From NCBI GenBank assembly GCA_016214885.1, contig JACRMP010000035.1, forward strand, positions 1-44,164: 44,164 nt of DNA. The letters are read 5' to 3'. Of the stretch, positions 19,185 through 28,379 are shown piece by piece. Numbering within the stretch: position 1 is the stretch's first letter; the number at the start of each line of letters is the position of its first letter. The position numbers and the translations under genes are program-made. The stretch comes from Candidatus Gottesmanbacteria bacterium. GTDB taxonomy: Bacteria > Patescibacteriota > Microgenomatia > UBA10105 > UBA927. A model generated the notes under the pieces. It did no database searches, was not told the origin of the DNA, and was given only the letters and a program-made list of their open reading frames with translations.

Positions 19185-20487
19185 AAATACCTCTTTTTTT
19201 CGCAAACCTGATCGACACGGAATTTTTGTGCGCGGGCAACTGTTCTGCTTCGGCAATAACCTCAATAGTTTTCCGTATTTTTAGTAATCCGTTTTTTGTG
19301 CATTTCTGCACTTGCATCCATTTGCCGTATGCATCCACTCCCAGCGGGGGATACATTTTGGCCATGCCGCCCGTGGGCAGGACGTGATTGGCTCCCGTCG
19401 CATAATCTCCCGCAGCTTTTGCCGTCCAATCACCCAGAAATACTGATCCTGCATTTTGGATACGTCGGGCGACCGAATCCGGATCTCTGGTCATTATTTC
19501 CAAGTGTTCCGGCGCGTAGCCATTGGTAAACGCAATTGCATCACTCATCGAATCAGCAAGGGCAATCAGCCCGAATGCCTCCAAAGATTTCGCCGCGCGG
19601 TCAGCAGTTGTAAGTCCGGGCAGCTGTTTTTGAATTTCTGTAAGCGTCTGACGAGCAATTTGCCGTGATGTGGTTATCAGTACACACGCGGAATCCTCTC
19701 CGTGTTCACCGTCCGCCAGAAGATCCGCCGCGATGAATGCGGGGTTCGCCGATTCATCCGCGATGATAAATATTTCCGAAGGACCCGCTGGCATGTCGAT
19801 GCTCACCGTATTGAGCGCCAGCATTTTGGCGGCAGTCACCGATGCATTTCCCGCGCCGAATATCTTGCACACGGCAGGAATGGTTCTGGTGCCGTAGGTC
19901 ATTGCTGCAATGGCTTCAGCGCCGCCTACTTTAAATATATCGGTGAGCCCTATCATATTGGCGGCAATAAGAGTTGCAGGGGGGATTTTTCCGTTGTCTC
20001 GCGGAGGGGAGCAGAGTACGATATCACGGCATCCGGCAATCTGAGCCGGTATAGCGGTCATCAGTACCGATGACGGGTAAACCGCTTTTCCTCCGGGGAT
20101 ATAGAGACCGACTTTTTCTATCGCGCGCCATTCCCGCCAAACAGTGATGCCGGGTTCTGTCTGAACAACGGTATCTTTCCGTTTCGGTAGCTGAGCGCTT
20201 TGTGCGGCAGTGATATTTTTTATCATTTGTTTTAATGCCGTAATGGTTTCGCCTGATACGAGCGAGTATGCTTCGGTTATTTCCCGGCGGGTAACAGCGA
20301 TGGATCCGTACGCGTTTCTGCCGTAGCGCTTGGTGTATTTGTCAGAGAGAACTTTGTCTCCGAGCCGCCGCACGGAATCCATAACTTGAGCTACCCGGGG
20401 GAGGATTGTCTGATCCATTCCCCGGCTGCGTGCAAATATCCGCAGGTAATCGTTCTTTCTGATGGCGGAAAGTTTTGTAATTTTCAT
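19171..20487 (-). CDS. hisD: Histidinol dehydrogenase
   Basis: [47 protein letters not shown]. Confidence 0.95.
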   Translation of the reverse strand: MKITKLSAIRKNDYLRIFARSRGMDQTILPRVAQVMDSVRRLGDKVLSDKYTKRYGRNAYGSIAVTRREITEAYSLVSGETITALKQMIKNITAAQSAQLPKRKDTVVQTEPGITVWREWRAIEKVGLYIPGGKAVYPSSVLMTAIPAQIAGCRDIVLCSPPRDNGKIPPATLIAANMIGLTDIFKVGGAEAIAAMTYGTRTIPAVCKIFGAGNASVTAAKMLALNTVSIDMPAGPSEIFIIADESANPAFIAADLLADGEHGEDSACVLITTSRQIARQTLTEIQKQLPGLTTADRAAKSLEAFGLIALADSMSDAIAFTNGYAPEHLEIMTRDPDSVARRIQNAGSVFLGDWTAKAAGDYATGANHVLPTGGMAKMYPPLGVDAYGKWMQVQKCTKNGLLKIRKTIEVIAEAEQLPAHKNSVSIRFAKKRGIYESN

Positions 20488-20491
20488 ATAA

Positions 20492-21349
20492 TTAAGAAAT
20501 AATTTTTTCGACCGGCAGCATATAAATATTTTTTGCCCCTAAATCTTTCATACGGTCAAAAACAGTCCAGAACATATCTTCTTTGATGACGCCGTTTACC
20601 GACAGGCGTTGCCCGGGGAGCGCTGTCATGACAAGGTTGGGAAGTAGTTTTGTGAGTCTCGGCGCTGATGTATCCGGAACGGTGAGACTGATGTATTTAT
20701 AGTTTTTTGCGGAAAGAACTGATGTAAACCGGGTGATGAGTTGGCGCAGAACCGGATTTTTTTCGGTGTCAGCGCCGAGTTTTTCATTTGCTATAAGTAC
20801 GGCTTCCGATCTGTATATGGGGGTAAGCAGCCGCAGATCGTTCATGGCGAGTGTGCTGCCGGTAGATACAAGATCCACAATTGCCGCCGCGAGCCCCAGT
20901 GACGGTGCAATTTCTACAGATCCCTTAATCGTGATTGTTTCTACTTTCACGCCGTATTTTTGAAAAAATTGTTGGGTTGAGCGGGGATAGGAGGTCGCGA
21001 TCGTTTTGCCGTTCAGCCCGCTTATGTCATTAATGGGGGACTCCTTGGGTACGGAAAGCGCTAGTGAACAATATCCATAGCGGAGGTTTAAGAGTTTTTT
21101 CACCTTCGGCCGTTCTTCGTTGAGTATATTCTGTCCGAGAATTCCCAGATCAACGGCACCGCTTTCCACGAGGCGGGGAATGTCATCATCCCGCACGTAC
21201 AGTATTTCGACAGGCATATTCCTGCAGGCGGAGAATAGCTTCCTGCTGTAGCTTTCGAACTCAAGTCCGGAAGCACGCAAAAACCCGAGCGTATTTTCCG
21301 TGAGACGCCCGTTTTTCTGCACCGCCAGTTTTAGGTTATTTTTATTCAT
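20492..21349 (-). CDS. hisG: ATP phosphoribosyltransferase, long form with C-terminal regulatory domain
   Basis: LAVQKNGRLTENTLGFL, ATSYPRSTQQFFQ, C-terminal SVNGVIKEDMFWTVFDRMKDLGAKNIYMLPVEKII. Confidence 0.94.
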   Translation of the reverse strand: MNKNNLKLAVQKNGRLTENTLGFLRASGLEFESYSRKLFSACRNMPVEILYVRDDDIPRLVESGAVDLGILGQNILNEERPKVKKLLNLRYGYCSLALSVPKESPINDISGLNGKTIATSYPRSTQQFFQKYGVKVETITIKGSVEIAPSLGLAAAIVDLVSTGSTLAMNDLRLLTPIYRSEAVLIANEKLGADTEKNPVLRQLITRFTSVLSAKNYKYISLTVPDTSAPRLTKLLPNLVMTALPGQRLSVNGVIKEDMFWTVFDRMKDLGAKNIYMLPVEKIIS

Positions 21350-21362
21350 ATGTAATTCCTCT

Positions 21363-21438
21363 TGGGGTGGCTGACGGGTAACGCTCCCGCTCCATCTTGC
21401 TCCACAGGCAAGCGCTCTCCTTTTGAGCTACAGCCACC
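21363..21438 (-). tRNA. tRNA-His(GTG) with G-1, C73 and encoded CCA
   Basis: Minus strand GGTGGCTGTAGCTCAAAAGGAGAGCGCTTGCCTGTGGAGCAAGATGGAGCGGGAGCGTTACCCGTCAGCCACCCCA. Anticodon stem CTTGC/GCAAG, loop CTGTGGA. Confidence 0.93.
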
Positions 21439-21497
21439 AAAAAACCTCCCGTTCGTTACGCACCACGTAAAAAACGTGCTACGTAAGGAACGAGAGG
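21439..21497 (-). terminator. Intrinsic terminator of the T-box leader
   Basis: CCTCTCGTTCCTTACGTAGCACGT-TTTTT-ACGTGGTGCGTAACGAACGGGAGG-TTTTTT: 24-position stem with 2 wobbles and 2 mismatches, then 6 U. Confidence 0.9.
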
Positions 21498-21680
21498 CAT
21501 AAAAAAAAGACCTCCCGCGGTCCCATCCTTAGTTCCTAAAGGTGTTTCTCCTTCAGGCTCTTAGGCCGACTCCGCTTGGCGACATCGACTGTTGGATATG
21601 ACGGTTCAACCTCCGGAAGGCATTTTGACCTTCAGCTCGTGGATCGTGACTCCACTGTTTGCGCTTTTCTATTAACTTGT
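21439..21680 (-). promoter_or_regulatory. T-box riboswitch leader of the histidine operon
   Basis: T-box core AAGGATGGGACCGCGG. Stem III-like CCTGAAGG-agaaaca-CCTTTAGG. Antiterminator UAAGGA/UCCUUA + 7-nt bulge UGGGACC + GCGGGAGG/CCUCUCGU. Competing terminator. Confidence 0.88.
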
Positions 21681-21687
21681 ACACGAT

Positions 21688-21715
21688 ATAGTACTACAAA
21701 TTCCGAGAATGTCAA
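21688..21715 (-). promoter_or_regulatory. Promoter of the his operon / T-box leader
   Basis: TTGACA (21715-21710), 16-nt spacer, TACTAT (21693-21688). Confidence 0.75.
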
Positions 21716-21732
21716 ATTACCAACGATTTGTA

Positions 21733-22830
21733 TCAACGGACAATTAGCTCTTTAGGGGATTGGGAGACGATTGTTATACTGTCATTATTGATGAAGACGA
21801 GATCCTCGATGCGGATGCCGAATGAGCCCGGAATATATACTCCCGGCTCGATCGTGACGGTCATGTTTGGGGTAAGCACTTGTGCTTGGGCGACCGTGAG
21901 CCGGGGCCGTTCGTGGACGGCTAACCCCACCCCGTGGCCGAGGCTGTGGGGATAGACCGGCAGGTTTGCTTCGGCGATAATTTCCCGTGCCGCAGCATCC
22001 AGCGTTGCACCGTTGCGTTCGCCTGTATTGAGCATCGTAATTGCTTTTGTGTTGGCGGCTAACACCGCTTCATAGGCATTGACCCATTCGGATTTTGGCG
22101 TACCGGCAAATACCATGCGGGTCATATCGGCGCAATACCCATGCATTTTTGCCCCAAAATCTATGAGCACAATATCATTTTTGGCAAGTTTCGCTTGGGA
22201 CACATGGCTTAGCCCGTAGTGGGGAAGCGAAGTGTTTTTGCCGAACGCAACAATAGGAGAGAATGCATTTTCCGCCTGATGGTCACGGAAAAATGATTCG
22301 ATCGCCGATACAACAAATGATTCGGTTACTCCGGGGCGAAGGAGGGGGATAAGCATGCTGAAGCATTCGTCCGTACGCTTGGCAGCATCCCTGATAAAAC
22401 GGAGTTCATGAATTTGTTTAATCTCCCTAAGCTGTTCTACCCGGTCGTTGGTCGCGGTAAGTCGGATGCCGCGCAATTCCGCTTCCAATTTGTGCAGTTC
22501 GTAAACAGTCAGGTTTTTTTCTTCGTAACCAATGGATTTAAGGTTCTGTTTTGCAGCAGTTTCTGATACCGCTTTTTGTATTGGATTTTCTTTACTTAAT
22601 ACGGTGAGACGGAGCGGGGTACCGAGCACGGAGGATGGACTCTCTTTGACAAGAAGCTCTGCTGTTTCGCGGTAAAGCGGGTAGGTAAAAAGGCGTACTT
22701 CACGACGGGTGACCAGGAGAAACGATTCCCGTTCCATTGGAGCAACGCCGGTAAAACCCGAAAGATACTGGATATTTACGGGGTTGGTAACAAAAATAGC
22801 ATCGTGCTCTTCGGGAATGATGTCGGTCAT
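21733..22830 (-). CDS. M24 family Xaa-Pro aminopeptidase
   Basis: VLIDFGAKMHGYCADMTRMVF, HSLGHGVGLAVHERPRL, MTVTIEPGVYIPG. Confidence 0.93.
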   Translation of the reverse strand: MTDIIPEEHDAIFVTNPVNIQYLSGFTGVAPMERESFLLVTRREVRLFTYPLYRETAELLVKESPSSVLGTPLRLTVLSKENPIQKAVSETAAKQNLKSIGYEEKNLTVYELHKLEAELRGIRLTATNDRVEQLREIKQIHELRFIRDAAKRTDECFSMLIPLLRPGVTESFVVSAIESFFRDHQAENAFSPIVAFGKNTSLPHYGLSHVSQAKLAKNDIVLIDFGAKMHGYCADMTRMVFAGTPKSEWVNAYEAVLAANTKAITMLNTGERNGATLDAAAREIIAEANLPVYPHSLGHGVGLAVHERPRLTVAQAQVLTPNMTVTIEPGVYIPGSFGIRIEDLVFINNDSITIVSQSPKELIVR

Positions 22831-22863
22831 GGGCATTATTATACCGTACAAAAGGTCACGCTG

Positions 22864-23649
22864 TTACGGGGTTACTGTCGGCCGGGGCGTATTGCGGGGA
22901 GTGGCTGATGCGGAAGCGACGGGAGTAACAGTTGTCGTAGGAGTGGATGCTGAGCCGGTGATATTCCCCAGATTCAGGACGCGGATACCGCGGTAATTGT
23001 TTTCCTTTTTGGCTACAGGGGTTCCGGTGATGTGTACGGTATCGCCGACAGCGATTTTGGAAAATCCTCCTTTGACGAGCCCGCCTTCCTTAGACCAAAC
23101 AATTGTTTTGGTGGTATTTTCTATGTCGACGGTAAAACTTTTCCCTTCGCTGGTATTTATCGTAAGTACATAATCTTCTTTGTCTACATCAGCGACAATT
23201 CCTGAAAATTTAACCGGGGTAACCGTGCTTTCAATAAATATAAATTGTGCTTTGAGTAAATCAAGCGTTTCATCATAGGTACCAAACACCGTCACATTAT
23301 CTTTCGTTTCGATATCCTCGATGGAAAGGTTGGTACGTTTCCCGGATATAAGTTGGGTAACCGTTACGTCATCCGTAAGTTCGATTTTGATGTCTTTTGT
23401 TTTTGTTTCTATGGCAGCACTCGTTACGGAAACAGACTTCACGGTTCCGTACATTGCGCGTTTTACCACTGTTCGCAGTTCCGCCACTTTCGTGGCCAGT
23501 CTGGCCTTGAGATCTTCCATCTGTGCGCTTCCGGTAGCAGTTTGGGGCGCTCTGGTAGAAGACGGGGTTGCCGTTTGTGCAGCAACCATACCCAAGGGTG
23601 AGGCAAATGCTACCGCGGCAATAATAAAGGTGATCAGGCGCGTTTTCAT
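22864..23649 (-). CDS. Secreted protein with DUF5666-like repeats
   Basis: Signal peptide MKTRLITFIIAAVAFASPLG; repeated beta segments of the type VKSVSVTSAAIETKTKDIKIEL. Confidence 0.6.
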   Translation of the reverse strand: MKTRLITFIIAAVAFASPLGMVAAQTATPSSTRAPQTATGSAQMEDLKARLATKVAELRTVVKRAMYGTVKSVSVTSAAIETKTKDIKIELTDDVTVTQLISGKRTNLSIEDIETKDNVTVFGTYDETLDLLKAQFIFIESTVTPVKFSGIVADVDKEDYVLTINTSEGKSFTVDIENTTKTIVWSKEGGLVKGGFSKIAVGDTVHITGTPVAKKENNYRGIRVLNLGNITGSASTPTTTVTPVASASATPRNTPRPTVTP

Positions 23650-23654
23650 ATTAT

Positions 23655-24107
23655 TTAGAAATCTTCAGGTGTGTAATAAACGGTAACGGTCGTAGACTGT
23701 ATTTTTCCGTTCGCATAGCTTGTTACCAATATATCGTTTTTTCCTTCAGTCAGTGCAATTTTTCCGGCGTAAGCACCCTGCAGATTGGCAACCGCCACCG
23801 TTTCTACACTGCCGGTTTCTATAACAACGATAGATTCAGGAACCGCTGAGCCCGACACAAGGGTTTCATTTTTTGGTTCAATCGCTTCCGGCAGGGGACT
23901 TTGGATGGTAAGTCCTTCACCTGGTTTAGGTGTTGGGGTAGGTTTTGGTTTGTTTGCCGGTGTAAACATGCTGGCGATTCCTGACATGTTGGGAAGTTTT
24001 ATTTGCGGAAAGTTTTTGATGAGCGAGGGACCAAGGAACACAAGTGCGGCAATAATAAGCCCCACACCGAAGCCGATAATAGTTGCGAGTAATGCGTCTT
24101 TATTCAT
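23655..24107 (-). CDS. Membrane-anchored protein with Pro/Thr linker and Ig-like extracellular domain
   Basis: N-terminal TM helix, PKPTPTPKPGEG linker, SGSAVPESIVVIETG...YAGKIALTEGKNDI. Confidence 0.55.
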   Translation of the reverse strand: MNKDALLATIIGFGVGLIIAALVFLGPSLIKNFPQIKLPNMSGIASMFTPANKPKPTPTPKPGEGLTIQSPLPEAIEPKNETLVSGSAVPESIVVIETGSVETVAVANLQGAYAGKIALTEGKNDILVTSYANGKIQSTTVTVYYTPEDF

Positions 24108-24252
24108 TATTTATTTATCAAAGAAAACTACCGAACAATAGCGTGCGTATATCCTATGAAATAATTACAGTGGGGCAGGGTATGCCCCTAAGCTTATAGC
24201 AAAAGGGGTATGTTGCTTAGGATACTGAAATCTGATATAAAATGCAACTACT

Positions 24253-24882
24253 ATGGAGATACACCCACTCGGTCATTCATCGTTCAGACTTCGCGGTAAA
24301 CAGGCTACAGTAGTTACTGACCCATATGATGCTAAAGAGATGTCGGTTAAATTCCCCAAGCATATCGAAGCGGATGTGGTGACTATTTCCCATGACCATA
24401 GTGATCATAATGCTGCCGCACTCGTTGAGGGCAAACCATATGTCATCAAAGGACCTGGCGAGTACGAAATCAAGGGCATTTCCGTTATCGGGATTGCATC
24501 GTTTCATGATGAGCAGGAAGGCAAAGAGCGGGGGCGGAATACGATGTACCGGATTGAGGTCGATAACGTAAAAATTGCACATCTTGGCGACATCGGACAT
24601 GTGTTATCATCCGTCCAGCTTGATGCGTTGGACGGCGTTGATGTCCTGTTAATTCCCGTTGGCGGTACATATACCGTAGACGCCGAAAAAGCCGCGCAGA
24701 TTATTTCCGATATAGAACCGAAAATTGTTATTCCCATGCATGACGCGCGGTCCAATAAAGACTTGGCTCCGCTGGAAGCATTTCTTAAGAAAATGAATAA
24801 AACTGACGCTGTTCCTGTCCCCAAGCTGACGATAAGCCGCGATAAGTTGCCGGCAGTGATGGAAGTAGTAGTTCTGGAGTAA
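24253..24882 (+). CDS. MBL-fold metallohydrolase
   Basis: GHSSFRLRGKQATVVTDPYD, TISHDHSDHN, AHLGDIGHVL, IPMHDAR. Confidence 0.9.
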   Translation: MEIHPLGHSSFRLRGKQATVVTDPYDAKEMSVKFPKHIEADVVTISHDHSDHNAAALVEGKPYVIKGPGEYEIKGISVIGIASFHDEQEGKERGRNTMYRIEVDNVKIAHLGDIGHVLSSVQLDALDGVDVLLIPVGGTYTVDAEKAAQIISDIEPKIVIPMHDARSNKDLAPLEAFLKKMNKTDAVPVPKLTISRDKLPAVMEVVVLE

Positions 24883-24885
24883 ACC

Positions 24886-26235
24886 ATGCCAAACCCCAAA
24901 GTTCCTCCGCACGACGACGTCGCCGAACAGTCGGTGTTAGGGGCGGTTCTTATCGATAAAGATGCCATGGTCGATGTGGCGGAATTTTTGCGTCCCAATC
25001 ATTTTTATAAAGACGCAAATGCACAGGTATATGCCGCCATGATGGAGCTGTATGAGCTCCATGAGCCGATAGACGTTGTCACCGTCACCGCCCAGCTTAA
25101 GAAAAACGGTAACCTCAAGATTGTAACCGCCCCCTACATATCTGATTTGGTGAACGTCGTGCCGACGAGCGCTCATGCCGAGCAATACGCGCGGATTATC
25201 ACCGAGCATGCTACCAAACGGCGGCTCGTAGATGCAGCGGCCAGGATTACGGAAATGGCATTCCGCGAAGAAGGGGCTGCAAATTCTATCGTTGATGAAG
25301 CCGAGTCGCAGATTTTTGCGATTTCCCAGTCTGCGATACGGCGCGATTTTATTCCCATAAAGGACGCACTTGCCGCGTCGTTTGACCGCCTGGATGAGCT
25401 GCATAAACGCGCAGGGGGGTTGCGGGGAGTTCCTACCGGCTTTACAGAATTGGACAACAAATTAGCCGGTATGCAGGATGCTAACCTTATTATTCTGGCA
25501 GCACGTCCGGGAACGGGAAAAACAGCGATGATTTTAAATATCGCCCAGCATATTACCGTCAAAAATAAAATGCCGGTAGGTATTTTTTCGCTCGAAATGA
25601 GTAAAGAGGAGTTGGTGGATCGTTTACTGGTTTCTCAGGCAGACATCGAAGCTTGGAGGCTTAAGACAGGTAAACTCACTGACGATGACTTCACCAAGCT
25701 ATCTGACGCGATGGGAGAGCTTGCCGAAGCGCCGCTTTATATTGATGACACTCCCGGCATGAACATCATCGAGATGCGCACGAAAGCGCGCAGACTGCAG
25801 GTGGAGCACGGGGTTAAACTTATTATGGTGGATTACTTGCAGCTTTGTGATCCGGGCAGGAAGTTTGATAACCGGGTGCAGGAAGTGTCGATTATTTCCC
25901 AGAGTCTTAAGAACCTTGCCCGTGAACTGCGTATTCCCGTACTCGCATGTTCACAGCTTTCCCGTGCGGTTGAAACCAGGGGAACCAGGGTTCCTGAGCT
26001 TTCTGACCTTCGGGAATCAGGTTCTATCGAACAGGATGCGGACGTAGTTATGTTTTTGTACCGGGAAGAAGCGGATCAGGCCATGTGGGGGGATCAGATC
26101 CAGACAAAGCTCCGGGTAGCCAAACACCGTAACGGTCCTCTTGCAGAAATCGACCTAATTTTCCGTGGCGACCGGATCCGGTTTTATTCGGTGGAACATA
26201 AAAATACCGACGCTCCGCCTCCCGCAGCCCACTAA
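24886..26235 (+). CDS. dnaB: Replicative DNA helicase DnaB
   Basis: PPHDDVAEQSVLGAVLID, LIILAARPGTGKTAMILNIAQ, IFSLEMSKEEL, ELSDLRESGSIEQDADVVMFLYR. Confidence 0.97.
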   Translation: MPNPKVPPHDDVAEQSVLGAVLIDKDAMVDVAEFLRPNHFYKDANAQVYAAMMELYELHEPIDVVTVTAQLKKNGNLKIVTAPYISDLVNVVPTSAHAEQYARIITEHATKRRLVDAAARITEMAFREEGAANSIVDEAESQIFAISQSAIRRDFIPIKDALAASFDRLDELHKRAGGLRGVPTGFTELDNKLAGMQDANLIILAARPGTGKTAMILNIAQHITVKNKMPVGIFSLEMSKEELVDRLLVSQADIEAWRLKTGKLTDDDFTKLSDAMGELAEAPLYIDDTPGMNIIEMRTKARRLQVEHGVKLIMVDYLQLCDPGRKFDNRVQEVSIISQSLKNLARELRIPVLACSQLSRAVETRGTRVPELSDLRESGSIEQDADVVMFLYREEADQAMWGDQIQTKLRVAKHRNGPLAEIDLIFRGDRIRFYSVEHKNTDAPPPAAH

Positions 26236-26300
26236 GCGCTACACTATCCACAGGACAGGCGCATCGTTTATAATAGGCAAGTAATTCTCTGAGGAGTATT

Positions 26301-26396
26301 TTAATAAACAAATATTGCCGAGGCTCGCCTCGACTCGCAAATACGGAGTCGACGCGAGGCGGGTGACGGAGAATTAATAAACAAATATTGCCGAGG
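26301..26396. repeat. 23-bp direct repeat flanking a 50-bp palindromic insert
   Basis: TTAATAAACAAATATTGCCGAGG at 26301-26323 and 26374-26396. Insert ctcgcCTCGACTCgcaaatacgGAGTCGacGCGAGGCGGGTGACGGAGAA. Confidence 0.9.
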
Positions 26397-26474
26397 TGGC
26401 GGAATGGCAGACGCTCAGGTCTCAAAAACCTGTGAGCATAATAGCTCGTGGAGGTTCGACTCCTCTCCTCGGCA
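26390..26474 (+). tRNA. tRNA-Leu(CAA)
   Basis: GCCGAGG/CCTCGGC acceptor, loop CTCAAAA with CAA anticodon, variable arm TGAGCATAATAGCTCGT, TTCGACT T-loop; no encoded CCA. Confidence 0.93.
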
Positions 26475-26542
26475 CAACATAGCTCTTCAAAATCGGAAAT
26501 GGGTTTATTTACGCAACTAGCTAATCAAGTGCTACGGCGTGT

Positions 26543-27016
26543 TCACGCCAAAATCACAAGGAAAAATATAACCGTGGCAATTTGTGTTACCAGCCCCAGG
26601 GGTAACTGTGCTTTGGAATGAAATATGTTGGGCAACTTGTAAAATGCATACGAGACTTTTTCCAAAATACCGGCGTGTGCTCCGGGGGATTGTTTTTTGG
26701 CGTTTGCATAAAAAATATACCACGGAGTCTCCAGCCAGTCGGGAAGTATGCCGAAAAGCACCGTGATAGCCCAGAGCATAAACGGTAAATATTGTCCGAA
26801 AAAAAAGTATGAAAGTCCGATACCGGTAAGTGTTTCTCCAATGGCAAAAATGCCGGTTGTGTGTTTAGGGCGGTTCCGCCAGTTGGTGCCGAAGTCCCAG
26901 TGGGGGATGCTATCCATGATGTAGTGGGAAGCGAGCGCTAACAAACTTGCGGTAACGGGGTCAGTAAATCTTGCGGCAATGGCGCCGGAAACGAGTGCAT
27001 GTGCGGTTGCGGTCAT
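26543..27016 (-). CDS. Integral membrane protein, metal-dependent-hydrolase-like
   Basis: HALVSGAIAAR...SHYIMDSIPHWD and multiple TM segments. Confidence 0.55.
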   Translation of the reverse strand: MTATAHALVSGAIAARFTDPVTASLLALASHYIMDSIPHWDFGTNWRNRPKHTTGIFAIGETLTGIGLSYFFFGQYLPFMLWAITVLFGILPDWLETPWYIFYANAKKQSPGAHAGILEKVSYAFYKLPNIFHSKAQLPLGLVTQIATVIFFLVILA

Positions 27017-27064
27017 AATCTTATTGTATGATAAGATGGGTGTTGTTGTAAAACAATCCATCCC

Positions 27065-28369
27065 ATGAAAGTCGCACATATTACAAAAAAAATGGACCCC
27101 GTTCTGGATGTCCTGAAAAACTCCCTGTTTCGTCACCTCTGGGTAGGACAGATTGCTACACAGCTGGCTAGCAACATGCTCATTTTTTTGCTGGCGCTTC
27201 TTATTTACCGCATGACAGGGAGTAATGTGGCAGTATCAGGATTATTTCTTGCCTACGGTTTTCCTTCGTTGCTGTTTGGCGTCATGGCAGGAACCATTGT
27301 AGATAGATTAGACCGCCGCGCAGTGCTTATCGTCGCCCATGTAACCCGGGCGCTTTTAATGTTTGCTGTCATGGCAGCAGGAGAACGCATATCAGCAGTG
27401 TATCTTTTGGTATTTACGTATGCGCTGATAAATCAGCTTACTACCCCTGCCGAAGTGCCGCTTATTCCGCAGTTTGTTCCCAAAACACATCTCGTTTCCG
27501 CAAACAGTCTGTTTTCATTTACATTTTACGGGAGTATGGCAGTAGGTCTTATTGCTGCGGGACCGGTGCTCAGATTTTTGGGGGCGGACGGTGCTCATAT
27601 TCTTATTTTTATTCTTTATATGATCGGAGCAATTTCGGTAATGGGAATCCCTCCGCAGGGTGAGGGGATCAAGTCATTACGGAGAATTTTTCAGTATGAT
27701 CTTCTCTACATAGCCAAACGGTTTTTGGTGAATATGGAAATGGGAGTTAAATATGTTGCGAAGTCCGCAACGCTGCGGGAAGCGGTGGTGCTCTTAACCG
27801 GTACCCAGATAATGCTCGTGCTTCTGGGCACGCTGGGGCCTGGTTTTGCAGACAAGGTGCTTCGTATCGATATCCGTGACGCATCGCTGCTTATCGTTGG
27901 ACCGACTATTTTGGGTATATTAAGCGGTGCTTTGTGGGTAGGGAACCGCGGGTACCGCTATTCCCAGAATATTCTCATGAATATTGGGGTTACTGCTGCA
28001 GGGTTGATCCTTATCACTACTTCCGCAGTTTTTGCCGCAACCAATACGTTATGGTTTACCCTGGTTCCCCGGCATGTGGTAAACGTCTTAGCGCTTGGGC
28101 TTTTTTATCTTTTAGGGATCGCCAACAGTTTGCTTGATGTGCCCTCCAACACCATGTTGCAGAAAGAAGCAGAAGGGGACATGCGCGGGAGGGTGTATGG
28201 TATTCTTTCTGCGTCGATTGGCGGCGCCGGTATTCTTCCTGTTGTCGTAAGCGGACTGCTTGCCGACCTTATCGGAGTGGGTAATGTTATTTTTATTCTC
28301 GGATTAATCGTACTTACCTATGGAGTGATGCGTTCTATTCGCTCCCGGAAACAGGGTAAGGTACAATAA
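27065..28369 (+). CDS. MFS transporter
   Basis: About twelve TM segments; FGVMAGTIVDRLDRRAVLI loop signature. Confidence 0.88.
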   Translation: MKVAHITKKMDPVLDVLKNSLFRHLWVGQIATQLASNMLIFLLALLIYRMTGSNVAVSGLFLAYGFPSLLFGVMAGTIVDRLDRRAVLIVAHVTRALLMFAVMAAGERISAVYLLVFTYALINQLTTPAEVPLIPQFVPKTHLVSANSLFSFTFYGSMAVGLIAAGPVLRFLGADGAHILIFILYMIGAISVMGIPPQGEGIKSLRRIFQYDLLYIAKRFLVNMEMGVKYVAKSATLREAVVLLTGTQIMLVLLGTLGPGFADKVLRIDIRDASLLIVGPTILGILSGALWVGNRGYRYSQNILMNIGVTAAGLILITTSAVFAATNTLWFTLVPRHVVNVLALGLFYLLGIANSLLDVPSNTMLQKEAEGDMRGRVYGILSASIGGAGILPVVVSGLLADLIGVGNVIFILGLIVLTYGVMRSIRSRKQGKVQ

Positions 28370-28379
28370 TATATACACT

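Noticed and set aside
14645-20963. Many plus-strand ORFs across the his operon
   Set aside because: Shadow ORFs opposite confidently identified his genes.
21490-21540. Short hairpin GACC-GCGGGA-GGTC followed by 8 T as the main terminator of the his leader
   Set aside because: Only 4 strong pairs plus wobbles. The downstream 24-position stem with its shared antiterminator strand fits the T-box mechanism far better. The T-tract simply lies in the antiterminator loop.
21350-21680. Classical His-leader-peptide attenuation
   Set aside because: I saw no short ORF with a run of His codons in the leader, and the T-box motif with UGGG bulge explains the structure.
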